Of a DNA stretch of 19,628 nt, positions 7,236 to 13,944 are shown in pieces. The notes under the pieces are model-generated. The model searched no databases and was not told where the DNA came from. It was given only the letters and a program-made list of their open reading frames with translations. Each line of letters starts with the position of its first letter. The stretch's first letter is position 1. This DNA is from Bacillota bacterium (lineage in GTDB: Bacteria; Bacillota; Clostridia; Lachnospirales; Lachnospiraceae), in the NCBI GenBank assembly GCA_023428655.1, contig JAEYXC010000126.1, forward strand, positions 1-19,628, written 5' to 3'. The position numbers and the translations under genes are program-made.

Positions 7236-7711
7236 TCCAACTCCTCCTTCAGTACTTTTAAGAGCTCCGAGGTCTTGTCCGGCGTCATGGCAGGATATAC
7301 CTTATCATTCACAGTAATAACCGGTGCCAGCCCACAGGCTCCAAGGCAGGATACGGTCTCTACGGTAAAGCCCAAATCATCGGTAGTAGCCTTCTGAGCG
7401 GACAGACCCAACTCCTCTCTGAGTCTGTGTAATATCGGTATTGACTTTCGCACATGACAGGCTGTACCATCACAGATCTTGATTACAAACCTTCCCTTCG
7501 GCTCCAAAGAAAAATTCTCATAAAAGGTTGCTGTACTATAAATTCTTGCCTCACTAACCCCAATCTTACCGGACAAATACGGGAATACTTCTCTCGGAAG
7601 ATAACGGTAATGCTCTTGAATCTCCTGCAGTATTGCAATAATTGCACTTGTACTGCAGCCATGCTCTTCGATAATCCTATCAATGATGAAATAATCAAAT
7701 CCCTCGTTCAT
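7229..7711 (-). CDS. hydC: HydC: NuoE-like [2Fe-2S] subunit of the bifurcating hydrogenase
   Basis: 160 residues from the ATG at 7711, which has GGAGG seven bases upstream. A GTG at 7732 is in frame but would overlap the rex stop and lacks a site. The N-terminal helical part (HGCSTSAIIAILQEIQEHYRYLP) and the thioredoxin-fold cluster domain are typical of the 24-kDa NuoE family. The four ligands are C80, C85 (CDGTAC) and C122, C126 (CLGAC). It relays electrons with HydB. It follows rex by 17 bases and overlaps hydB, so the three are certainly one transcript. Confidence 0.93.
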   Translation of the reverse strand: MNEGFDYFIIDRIIEEHGCSTSAIIAILQEIQEHYRYLPREVFPYLSGKIGVSEARIYSTATFYENFSLEPKGRFVIKICDGTACHVRKSIPILHRLREELGLSAQKATTDDLGFTVETVSCLGACGLAPVITVNDKVYPAMTPDKTSELLKVLKEELEC

Positions 7712-7728
7712 TTTTTTCCTCCATTCTT

Positions 7729-8379
7729 TCACTTGTATCTATCAATTCCTTCTTTTTGTTTTTCTACCAGATGATTGGACAGGATTGCCAGAGAGCTGGC
7801 CAAATTTTCATCCTTTACCATAATGTTCTCAGGAGTCTTAAGATGCGCAGGTCCAAAATTCCATATGGCCAAGACACCACACTCCACCAGCTGGTTGCAG
7901 GCTTTTTGGGCTTCCCTGGAATCAACCGCAATAATCCCAATTTTTATTTTCATTCTGGAACAAAAATTCGACATTTTACTTATTGGAAGCAGTCTTTTGT
8001 CCGACTCGTATGCGGCCAGGTCCTCCTCGCTACCAAAGGCTGCTACAATATCCACCCCATAATCTAAAAACCCCTCGTAAGCCAGTAAGGCTCGGGCCAG
8101 CGCCCCGCTACCGACTATTACCGCAGATTCGATATTATCATAACCAAGACAGTGCTCCAGCTCCTGTACCAGCTCCTTAATGAAATATCCAACCTTAGGG
8201 CGACCATTCCCGCTAACCCTAGCTAAATCCTTTCTGACCTGAACATCATTCAGGTTCAGCTCATGAGCTATGGTGGTTGCAGAGATATTGGCCGAACAAT
8301 CCGTTGGCAGACCCTTCAGATAATTCAGGTAGAGGGGCAGACGCTTGACCATCTGTGTTGTCAACGAATTCAACGCCAT
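7729..8379 (-). CDS. rex: Redox-sensing repressor Rex (operon copy)
   Basis: 216 residues from the ATG at 8379, with site GGGAGAG and 4 bases after the nfnB stop. The longer frame to 8451 overlaps nfnB and has no site. The N-terminal winged helix carries the Rex signature LNLNDVQVRKDLARVSGNGRPKVGY, and the C-terminal Rossmann domain reads VIVGSGALARALLAYEGF. Rex binds operators when NADH/NAD+ is low and leaves when NADH rises. It typically controls fermentative and hydrogenase genes. The last glycine of the usual GxGxxG nucleotide loop is alanine here (GSGALA). Its place between nfnB and hydC suggests autoregulation through the Rex-like site at 10890. A second copy is at 12231. Confidence 0.93.
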   Translation of the reverse strand: MALNSLTTQMVKRLPLYLNYLKGLPTDCSANISATTIAHELNLNDVQVRKDLARVSGNGRPKVGYFIKELVQELEHCLGYDNIESAVIVGSGALARALLAYEGFLDYGVDIVAAFGSEEDLAAYESDKRLLPISKMSNFCSRMKIKIGIIAVDSREAQKACNQLVECGVLAIWNFGPAHLKTPENIMVKDENLASSLAILSNHLVEKQKEGIDRYK

Positions 8380-8383
8380 TTGA

Positions 8384-9781
8384 TCACTCTCCCGATACGG
8401 ATAGGTACTTATCAATCGCCGCTGCAGCCGTCTTACCGGCTCCCATGGCAAGAATTACAGTGGCCGCTCCGGTCACAGCATCTCCCCCCGCATAGACAGC
8501 GGTTCTGGAGGTGAGACCGGTGGCCTCATTTACAACAATACCACCCCAGCTCTGTGTCATTAGGCCGGAGGTAGTAGCTTTGATTAGGGGATTAGGGGAT
8601 GTTCCGATTGCCATAATGACACAATCGGACTGTATGTCAAACTCGCTGTTAGGGACACCAATGGGCTTCTGTCTTCCAGATGCATCCGCTTCCCCCAGTA
8701 CCATCCGCTGGCAGCTGATTCCGGTAACCCAGCCTTCTTCATTTCCATGTATCTCAAGAGGATTGGTCAAGAACAGAAAATCGATTCCTTCCTCCTTTGC
8801 ATGCTCCACTTCCTCCAGACGTGCCGGTAGCTCGTTTTCGGTACGTCGATAAATCACGGTTACCTCTGCTCCCAGTCGTTTGGCACATCTCGCGGCATCC
8901 ATTGCCACGTTACCGCCTCCGACAACAGCCACTCGACCTCCTCTTTGAATCGGTGTCATGGCAGTCTCCTCATACGCCTTCATTAAATTAATTCTGGTAA
9001 GGAATTCGTTCGCACTATAAACTCCCTTTAAATTCTCACCCGGAATATTCATAAAGCTCGGAAGACCGGCTCCGGAGCCGATAAAGACTGCTTCAAAGCC
9101 ATACTCTTCAAGGAGCTCATCGATGGATACGGTCTTGCCAATAACCATATTGGTCCTTATCTCTACCCCCAACTCCTGTAGCCCCTCAATCTCCTGCTTT
9201 ACAATGCTCTTGGGAAGTCGAAACTCCGGGATGCCATAAACCAATACGCCTCCGGCCAGATGCAGTGCTTCAAATACCGTTATCTCATAGCCCTTCCTAG
9301 CCAGATCCCCCGCACAGGCCAGTCCCGACGGTCCCGAACCGATCACCGCCACCCTATGACCGTTACTCCGGGGTCTTATCACCTTTATATTGGATGAGCT
9401 ATTATGCCAATCCGCTACAAAACGCTCCAATCTTCCGATGGCAACCGCTTCTCCCTTAATTCCCCTTACACACTTTGCCTCACATTGACTTTCCTGAGGA
9501 CATACTCTTCCGCATACTGCAGGAAGTGAGCTGGCTTTGGTAATGATGGAATAAGCCTCCTCAAACCTTCCCGCTGCCACCTCTTGTATAAATTCAGGGA
9601 TATCAATCTGTACGGGGCAGCTGGTAATACACAGCTTATTTTTACAGTTCAAGCACCGTTTCGCTTCATCCATGGCCTGTTCCACGCTATAACCAAGAGC
9701 AACCTCAAAAAAATTACTGTTACGATGCTTAGCCTCCTGGACGGGCATAGGATTTTTACATAATGACATATTCGCAGCCAA
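8384..9781 (-). CDS. nfnB: NfnB: large subunit of NADH-dependent ferredoxin:NADP+ oxidoreductase
   Basis: 465 residues. The best start is TTG at 9781, seven bases after AGGGGGTG and one base past the nfnA stop; an ATG at 9769 has no site. N-terminal cysteines for two [4Fe-4S] clusters follow the glutamate-synthase small-subunit pattern: C43, C46, C51, C55 and C90, C94, C100, C104. Two Rossmann loops follow, VIGSGPSG (147) for FAD and VVGGGNVA (287) for NADPH. The family also includes the glutamate synthase small subunit and sulfide dehydrogenase SudA. The adjacent NfnA-type subunit argues for Nfn. The complex makes NADPH from NADH plus reduced ferredoxin, or the reverse, by flavin-based bifurcation in the cytoplasm. 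Confidence 0.92.
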   Translation of the reverse strand: MAANMSLCKNPMPVQEAKHRNSNFFEVALGYSVEQAMDEAKRCLNCKNKLCITSCPVQIDIPEFIQEVAAGRFEEAYSIITKASSLPAVCGRVCPQESQCEAKCVRGIKGEAVAIGRLERFVADWHNSSSNIKVIRPRSNGHRVAVIGSGPSGLACAGDLARKGYEITVFEALHLAGGVLVYGIPEFRLPKSIVKQEIEGLQELGVEIRTNMVIGKTVSIDELLEEYGFEAVFIGSGAGLPSFMNIPGENLKGVYSANEFLTRINLMKAYEETAMTPIQRGGRVAVVGGGNVAMDAARCAKRLGAEVTVIYRRTENELPARLEEVEHAKEEGIDFLFLTNPLEIHGNEEGWVTGISCQRMVLGEADASGRQKPIGVPNSEFDIQSDCVIMAIGTSPNPLIKATTSGLMTQSWGGIVVNEATGLTSRTAVYAGGDAVTGAATVILAMGAGKTAAAAIDKYLSVSGE

Positions 9782-9782
9782 A

Positions 9783-10625
9783 TTATTGCACCCCCTCTGT
9801 TAAGAGATTGCATACCTTCTTATGAGCTCCTCGTTCATAATCCTGATACATATCCGCTCTTGCAATCGCTTCATCAAAATCAATTTCATGACCATCAAAC
9901 TCCGGTCCGTCCACGCAGGCGAATTTCATCCTGCCTCCCACACTTAATCGGCAACCGCCACACATACCGGTTCCGTCAATCATAACCGGATTCATACTGG
10001 CAATGGTCTTCAGATTATATTCCTTCGTTAGCCTACAGACGTACTTCATCATGACAAGTGGTCCAATGACAATCACTTCCTCATAGCGCTCACCACGATC
10101 AAGGAGCGTTCGTAAGGCATCGGTCACAAGTCCCTTCTCGCCGCAGCTGCCATCATCACTCATCAAAAGAAAGTGACTGCTGTTTTTCCTAAATTCATCC
10201 TCCAAAATTACCAGCTCTCTGGTGCGAAAGCCTGTAATAGAATGGACCTCGGTACCCTGTTCATAGAATTTCTTAACGATGGGGTATGCAATGGCACAGC
10301 CCACTCCTCCACCGACTACTGCCACCTTCCTCTTACCCTCGGTATTCGTTGTACGTCCAAGAGGACCGACAAAGTCCGCAAGACAATCTCCAACACCCAT
10401 CCGATTTAATTGCTCTGTCGTTGCACCCACAATCTGAAATATAATCGTAACTGTACCTTCTGTACGATCATAATCTGCGATAGTTAGAGGCAATCTCTCG
10501 CCGTTCTCATCCGTTCGTAAAATAATGAACTGTCCCGGCTCTGCTTTCCTCGCCACCATGGGTGCCTCGATCACCATCAATGTAACTGTTGGGTTTAAGA
10601 TTTGCTTCTTAATAATTTGATACAT
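9783..10625 (-). CDS. nfnA: NfnA: small subunit of NADH-dependent ferredoxin:NADP+ oxidoreductase
   Basis: 280 residues from the ATG at 10625, with a textbook AAGGAGGT site. A GTG at 10655 is in frame but lacks one. The ferredoxin-reductase-like fold shows a flavin-binding stretch (RLPLTIADYD) and the nucleotide loop VVGGGVGCA. A [2Fe-2S] segment, GTGMCGGCRL...FACVDGPEFDGH, supplies C222, C225 and C237. This is the PyrK/SudB/NfnA family; the immediate NfnB partner decides the name. It is the first gene of the seven-gene operon. No strong promoter is visible in the 60 bases upstream, so control elements probably lie further up in 10690-10990. Confidence 0.92.
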   Translation of the reverse strand: MYQIIKKQILNPTVTLMVIEAPMVARKAEPGQFIILRTDENGERLPLTIADYDRTEGTVTIIFQIVGATTEQLNRMGVGDCLADFVGPLGRTTNTEGKRKVAVVGGGVGCAIAYPIVKKFYEQGTEVHSITGFRTRELVILEDEFRKNSSHFLLMSDDGSCGEKGLVTDALRTLLDRGERYEEVIVIGPLVMMKYVCRLTKEYNLKTIASMNPVMIDGTGMCGGCRLSVGGRMKFACVDGPEFDGHEIDFDEAIARADMYQDYERGAHKKVCNLLTEGVQ

Positions 10626-10695
10626 AACTACCTCCTTCCATATTCTCAGTACCACCGTTAACGGATTTATCTAAAATAATATAAGCTTAATGGAA

Positions 10696-10724
10696 AAGGG
10701 ACTGTTTGTCTGAAACAGCCCCTT
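10696..10724 (-). terminator. Hairpin between the small upstream frame and nfnA
   Basis: On the minus strand AAGGGGCTGTTT pairs with AAACAGTCCCTT (12 bp including one G-U pair) around a 5-base loop, and TTCC follows. It starts 3 bases after the stop of the small frame at 10728-10847. It could terminate that transcript or attenuate read-through into nfnA. Confidence 0.6.
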
Positions 10725-10727
10725 CAT

Positions 10728-10847
10728 TCATGACCTGTAAGCAGGCATTGGATAACTTGCAGCAGAAAGCTTGGCAGAAATATTTCTACTGTATTTGTAA
10801 AAGAGGGCTGAGGCAATCAAGTCCTCTTTTGTGATTTCTAACTTCAT
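10728..10847 (-). CDS. Possible small protein, 39 residues
   Basis: The frame runs ATG at 10847 to TGA at 10728, encoding MKLEITKEDLIASALFYKYS and 19 more residues, directly followed by a hairpin terminator. Composition is mixed (charged N-terminal half, then small residues) and looks protein-like. There is no clear ribosome site; a GTG seven codons upstream is no better. It is not a family I recognise. It could be a leader peptide for the nfn-hyd operon or chance. Confidence 0.3.
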   Translation of the reverse strand: MKLEITKEDLIASALFYKYSRNISAKLSAASYPMPAYRS

Positions 10848-10889
10848 AACCGACTTGTATGGCGGCACAATGCACAGTCACGAATTAGA

Positions 10890-10907
10890 TTGTCTTAATT
10901 TTAACAA
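10890..10907. promoter_or_regulatory. Candidate Rex operator upstream of the nfn-hyd operon
   Basis: TTGTCTTAATTTTAACAA has the 18-base length and spacing of the clostridial Rex site TTGTTAA-N4-TTAACAA. The right half is perfect and the left half matches at TTGT. On the minus strand it overlaps a possible TAAAAT -10 element. It lies 265 bases above the nfnA start, in the same operon that carries rex. Confidence 0.5.
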
Positions 10908-10933
10908 TCATTTTCCGCATTGTGAAATGCAAA

Positions 10934-10971
10934 AATGCGTATATCGATATTCCATTATCGATATACGCATT
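10934..10971 (-). repeat. Dyad copy 1: 16-bp perfect hairpin, terminator-like on the minus strand
   Basis: Arms AATGCGTATATCGATA and TATCGATATACGCATT flank a 6-base centre (TTCCAT on +). On the minus strand the stem runs into TTTTT, as an intrinsic terminator would. The inner 28 bases (11-6-11) recur almost unchanged at 11150-11177, and a diverged form covers the rex2 promoter. Confidence 0.7.
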
Positions 10972-10982
10972 CCGAAAATTCG

Positions 10983-10988
10983 ATTATA
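10983..10988 (-). promoter_or_regulatory. Isolated -10-like TATAAT
   Basis: TATAAT on the minus strand, with only a weak -35 (TTAGAT at 18 bases). If used, transcription would start near 10976 and run through dyad copy 1. Weak evidence. Confidence 0.25.
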
Positions 10989-11149
10989 TTACAAACACAC
11001 TTAGTAATCTAAGCAGATACTCGCTTTAGTCCCGTAGGGCTGGTAGTAATATGCTCTGGTGCTCCACGCTGATCTCCTGGCTAATTATCCAACAATCAAG
11101 AATTCCGGTCTTCCTTATAGACTCTAACCAGTTTCCTTATTCATTCCAG
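10989..11149. other. Unassigned stretch between the two dyad copies, possible noncoding RNA
   Basis: This is part of the 598-base gene-poor region 10626-11223. No long reading frame is present. On the minus strand it is bounded upstream by a TTGACG box and dyad copy 2, and downstream by terminator-like dyad copy 1. Short stems are possible, for example CTGGTT/GACCGG and CTTAG/CTAAG. One minus-strand frame ends GAPEHITTSPTGLKRVSA but has no start or ribosome site. It could be a small RNA or a gene remnant. Confidence 0.3.
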
Positions 11150-11177
11150 TGATATCGATATTCCATTATCGATATAC
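11150..11177. repeat. Dyad copy 2, downstream of lysR
   Basis: TGATATCGATA-TTCCAT-TATCGATATAC. The right arm and centre are identical to copy 1, and the left arm differs at its two outer bases. TTGACG on the minus strand (11180-11185) sits two bases outside it. The -10 position of that box is poor (AATATC), so promoter activity is doubtful. Confidence 0.65.
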
Positions 11178-11223
11178 CTCGTCAAATACTTATCCCTGCC
11201 TTAGTCCTTTCACACCGGTTACG

Positions 11224-12159
11224 TTAGTGGTAATCCTGAAAAGACACCTCATTCTTTGCTTCCGATAAGTAATCTATGAACTGTCGATCCAGCTCACTAA
11301 GCTTATAATTCCTTGGATAGACAAACACATCCTTATATCTTCGCCCACCGGAATGGATTTTTCGTTGCACCAACTGATATCTCTGGAGCCATTTCTCCGG
11401 TATCGGAGATACCCTTATATAGGTTGTGGGAATCTCGGACAGCAAATCATACTGACTGCATCGATCATATACATAGATGCGCTTCGTGGCTGTGGATGGT
11501 GCTTCTGTCTTCAGCGTATTCTGAAGCAGATAGGGAATTGAGGTGTCTCCATGTACAATCTCTGTATAATGATGTAATTGTTGCTCATCGATTGCTTGAC
11601 AATAGGCCAAAGGATGATTCACAGACATCAAAGCCAGGTATTCAAATTCCCAAATTGCTTCAAATCGAAGCTGTTTATCCTTCAAATAGTCTATAAAATA
11701 GTTCTCGTATTCTGTCTGATACCTTATAATTCCCAGATTAAATGGTCCATCGATTATATTATTTATTACTTGAAGGGAGTTGGTTTCCTGAATATTCGCA
11801 TGAATTCCCTTCTTCGTATCCAGACCGGATAGAAACCTTGTGATGGCATCGGCAATATAGCTCCCTCTTGGTATTGAGATATTAAAGCTCTGAAGGTCTG
11901 CATCCGCTTTATCCGATAATGCTTCCATCTTATCCAATTGACTCAGCACATTTCTGGCATAGGATATGAATTTGATTCCCTTCTGAGTAGGTGTTACACC
12001 CTTAGAGGTGCGTTCAAATATCGTAAAGCCGAGCGAATCCTCCAATTCCTTTATGGCCTTACTTAAGCTGGGCTGGCCCATGTATAGATTCTCGGCCGCT
12101 TGGGAGATGGAGCTTGTCCGCTCAACCTCTATTACGTATTTCAAGTGCTGTGTATTCAT
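11224..12159 (-). CDS. LysR-family transcriptional regulator
   Basis: 311 residues from the ATG at 12159, with AAGGTAAGG upstream. The N-terminal winged HTH is typical: HLKYVIEVERTSSISQAAEN, then QPSLSKAIKELEDSLGFTIFERTSKGVTPTQKG. It is followed by a linker helix and a two-lobe effector-binding domain up to ~290. No residue tells the effector. It follows rex2 by 71 bases on the same strand with no promoter or terminator between, so the two are probably co-transcribed. LysR proteins usually bind dyads near their own promoter. The repeated dyad at 12908, 11150 and 10939 is an obvious candidate target, by inference only. Confidence 0.9.
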   Translation of the reverse strand: MNTQHLKYVIEVERTSSISQAAENLYMGQPSLSKAIKELEDSLGFTIFERTSKGVTPTQKGIKFISYARNVLSQLDKMEALSDKADADLQSFNISIPRGSYIADAITRFLSGLDTKKGIHANIQETNSLQVINNIIDGPFNLGIIRYQTEYENYFIDYLKDKQLRFEAIWEFEYLALMSVNHPLAYCQAIDEQQLHHYTEIVHGDTSIPYLLQNTLKTEAPSTATKRIYVYDRCSQYDLLSEIPTTYIRVSPIPEKWLQRYQLVQRKIHSGGRRYKDVFVYPRNYKLSELDRQFIDYLSEAKNEVSFQDYH

Positions 12160-12230
12160 TCGGATACCTTACCTTCTTTATCAACTAATGGGATTGTCTT
12201 CGTCAGGTTTAAAAGCCTTTTACATATGTC

Positions 12231-12878
12231 CTATGACCTCAAGGATTGCCTTAAATGATTGGATAAAACCGCCAAGGAGGCAGCCAGATTTTCATTCTGA
12301 ACAAGGATATGCTCCGGAACGGACAAATGCACGGGAGCAAAATTCCAGATTGCTAAAACACCGCCGGCGACCAGCTGATCACATATGGTCTGCGCCTTAG
12401 CTGCCGGAACCGTAATGATTCCGATGTGAATCTTCATACGGCGACACAGGTTACTAATCTTATCGGTGGATAGCACCTTAATCCCATTGATTTCAGAATG
12501 ATCCGGTACCGCATCTGTCTGAAAGGCTGCCACAATCTTCAGTCCATAATCTCGAAAGCCTTCATGGGCCATGATCGCCAAAGACAAGGGTCCGGTACCC
12601 ACAATCACTGCATCCTCCGCATTATGATAACCTAATAAATCCTCCATAGAGGACAAAAGCTCCTCGATCAAAAACCCTGTCTTGGGTTTTCCCTTCGTCA
12701 CATACACCGCCGCAAAATCCTTTCTGACCTGAACTTCGTTGAGACCCAACAGCTCTGCAACCTTGGGTGCGGAAACCGTCTCATTTCCCTGCTCCCTCAA
12801 AACCTTAAGCTGCTGTATATAATAAGGCATTCGACTTAATGCCTGCGTTGTAATCGCGCCTATTCCCCTGTCATTCAT
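12231..12878 (-). CDS. rex: Second Rex-family redox repressor
   Basis: 215 residues from the ATG at 12878, with site AAGGAGAGG. The winged-helix signature is LGLNEVQVRKDFAAVYVTKGKPKTGF. The Rossmann loop is VIVGTGPLSLAIMAHEGF. The NFAP segment (AIWNFAPVHLSVPEH) and the C-terminal swapped helix are present. The last loop glycine of GxGxxG is serine here (GTGPLS). It is full length and clearly paralogous to the operon rex at 7729, but diverged in the recognition region (VYVTKGKPKTG against VSGNGRPKVG), so operator choice may differ. It is divergent from sod and upstream of lysR. Its promoter is covered by dyad copy 3. Confidence 0.92.
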   Translation of the reverse strand: MNDRGIGAITTQALSRMPYYIQQLKVLREQGNETVSAPKVAELLGLNEVQVRKDFAAVYVTKGKPKTGFLIEELLSSMEDLLGYHNAEDAVIVGTGPLSLAIMAHEGFRDYGLKIVAAFQTDAVPDHSEINGIKVLSTDKISNLCRRMKIHIGIITVPAAKAQTICDQLVAGGVLAIWNFAPVHLSVPEHILVQNENLAASLAVLSNHLRQSLRS

Positions 12879-12907
12879 GCGTTACCTCTCCTTAGCAGTA
12901 TTTTGTT

Positions 12908-12931
12908 ATCGATATTATAATACTGATATAC
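12908..12931. promoter_or_regulatory. Dyad copy 3 over the rex2 promoter, probable operator
   Basis: ATCGATATT...GATATAC matches the corresponding 24 bases of copies 1 and 2 at 19 positions, with all mismatches in or next to the centre. It overlaps the -10 and spacer of the rex2 promoter, where a bound protein would block polymerase. The binding protein is unknown; Rex2 and the LysR protein are the local candidates. Confidence 0.5.
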
Positions 12932-12942
12932 AGTACCGTCAA
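12914..12942 (-). promoter_or_regulatory. Promoter of rex2-lysR
   Basis: TTGACG (12937-12942), a 17-base spacer and TATAAT (12914-12919) on the minus strand, about 36 bases above the rex2 ATG. Dyad copy 3 covers the -10 and most of the spacer. Confidence 0.8.
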
Positions 12943-13112
12943 TGAGGGATTTTGAAGACACCTTTAGACAATTCATTATTGTTTTTTTATCACAACGTAT
13001 TTCCAGTATTTTTTGTTAATTTTTTATTTAATTTTTAATTGTCATTTTACTATTGCATTCTCTCTCTTATTGTGTAATAATATAGCTACAACTTATATTT
13101 GATACAATATAA

Positions 13113-13141
13113 TTGTTAAAAATTGATTTGTAGAATATAAT
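13113..13141 (+). promoter_or_regulatory. Promoter of the superoxide dismutase gene
   Basis: TTGTTA (13113-13118), a 17-base spacer and TATAAT (13136-13141). The expected start is about 15 bases before the start codon, with AAGGAG in between. The sequence upstream to 12943 is very T-rich with no other clear element. Confidence 0.65.
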
Positions 13142-13162
13142 AAGAGAAGGAGTGTTAATCAT

Positions 13163-13789
13163 ATGTTTAAACAAGTAGAATTAAATTATAATTACAATGC
13201 ATTGGAGCCTCATATTGACGAGTTGACGATGGTTACTCATTATACAAAGCATCATACCGCGTATACCAATAATTTAAATGCTGCCTTGGAGAAGCTTCCG
13301 GAGCAGTCCAATTCTTCCATCGAGGAATTATTACAGAATCTTTCCGGGATATCCGACGAAGCCTTACAGGCAGCGGTACGAAATAACGGCGGTGGCTATT
13401 TTAACCATAATCTTTATTTCTCCACACTGTTACCCGGAGGAAGCAAGGAGCCCGTCGGTGATCTGGCAAAGCAGATAACCAAGGATTTCGGTGACTTTGC
13501 TACCTTGAAGGATAAGCTCTCCAGTGCCGGTGCTACCAGATTTGGATCCGGTTGGGCTTGGCTTTCTACGAATAAGCAGGGAGATCTCAAGGTATCCTCC
13601 AGCCCGAATCAGGATAACCCTATTATGGATAGCAAGGGAGAATGGTACCCTATTCTTGGTATTGATGTATGGGAGCACGCTTATTATCTGAAATACAAGA
13701 ACTTACGTGCTGATTATATCAAGTCATTCTTTGAGGTTGTGAATTGGGATGTTGTTGCCAAAAACTATGCGGAAGCAAAATTATCCTAA
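13163..13789 (+). CDS. sodA: Superoxide dismutase, Mn/Fe family
   Basis: 208 residues with an AAGGAG site 10 bases before the ATG. It disproportionates superoxide to O2 and peroxide. The four metal ligands fit the family: H26, H81 (NHNLYF), and D and H in the DVWEHAYY motif. H30, H31 and Y34 (KHHTAY) are also present. NNGGG before the second histidine and NQDNP in the later loop resemble the manganese type, though metal choice cannot be settled by sequence. The residue usually seen as H in GGGHxNH is Y here (GGGYFNH). There is no signal peptide, so it is cytoplasmic. It is divergent from the second rex, which fits a redox-stress block. Terminator evidence downstream is weak. Confidence 0.95.
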   Translation: MFKQVELNYNYNALEPHIDELTMVTHYTKHHTAYTNNLNAALEKLPEQSNSSIEELLQNLSGISDEALQAAVRNNGGGYFNHNLYFSTLLPGGSKEPVGDLAKQITKDFGDFATLKDKLSSAGATRFGSGWAWLSTNKQGDLKVSSSPNQDNPIMDSKGEWYPILGIDVWEHAYYLKYKNLRADYIKSFFEVVNWDVVAKNYAEAKLS

Positions 13790-13944
13790 TCCTTTGAATA
13801 TAATCTTTACCGGAATAATCACTGTAAAAGTTAATGAAGTCCTTTCCTTGAAATAAATCCACCGACTATATGCTCCACTTGGTGCTATTAGAACATCTGG
13901 CATCATATTCTTTAGAAGTAATACGAAGAAGGAGCATAAGTAGG
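13790..13944 (+). other. Gap between sod and the propeller gene
   Basis: 155 bases with only a weak hairpin (CTTTAC/GTAAAG near 13806-13830) and no convincing promoter. An ATG at 13870 opens a frame into the next gene, but it lacks a ribosome site. The region is probably untranslated. Confidence 0.35.

Noticed and set aside
10934..11177. Mobile element or invertible switch bounded by the dyad copies
   Set aside because: The copies are in direct orientation, no recombinase or transposase gene is nearby, and a third diverged copy sits on a promoter, which favours an operator. Kept only as an alternative.
12978..12994. Rex-like TTGT...ACAA pair in the rex2-sod intergenic region
   Set aside because: The spacing is one base short of the 18-base Rex site and the interior is a T-run, so it is probably chance.
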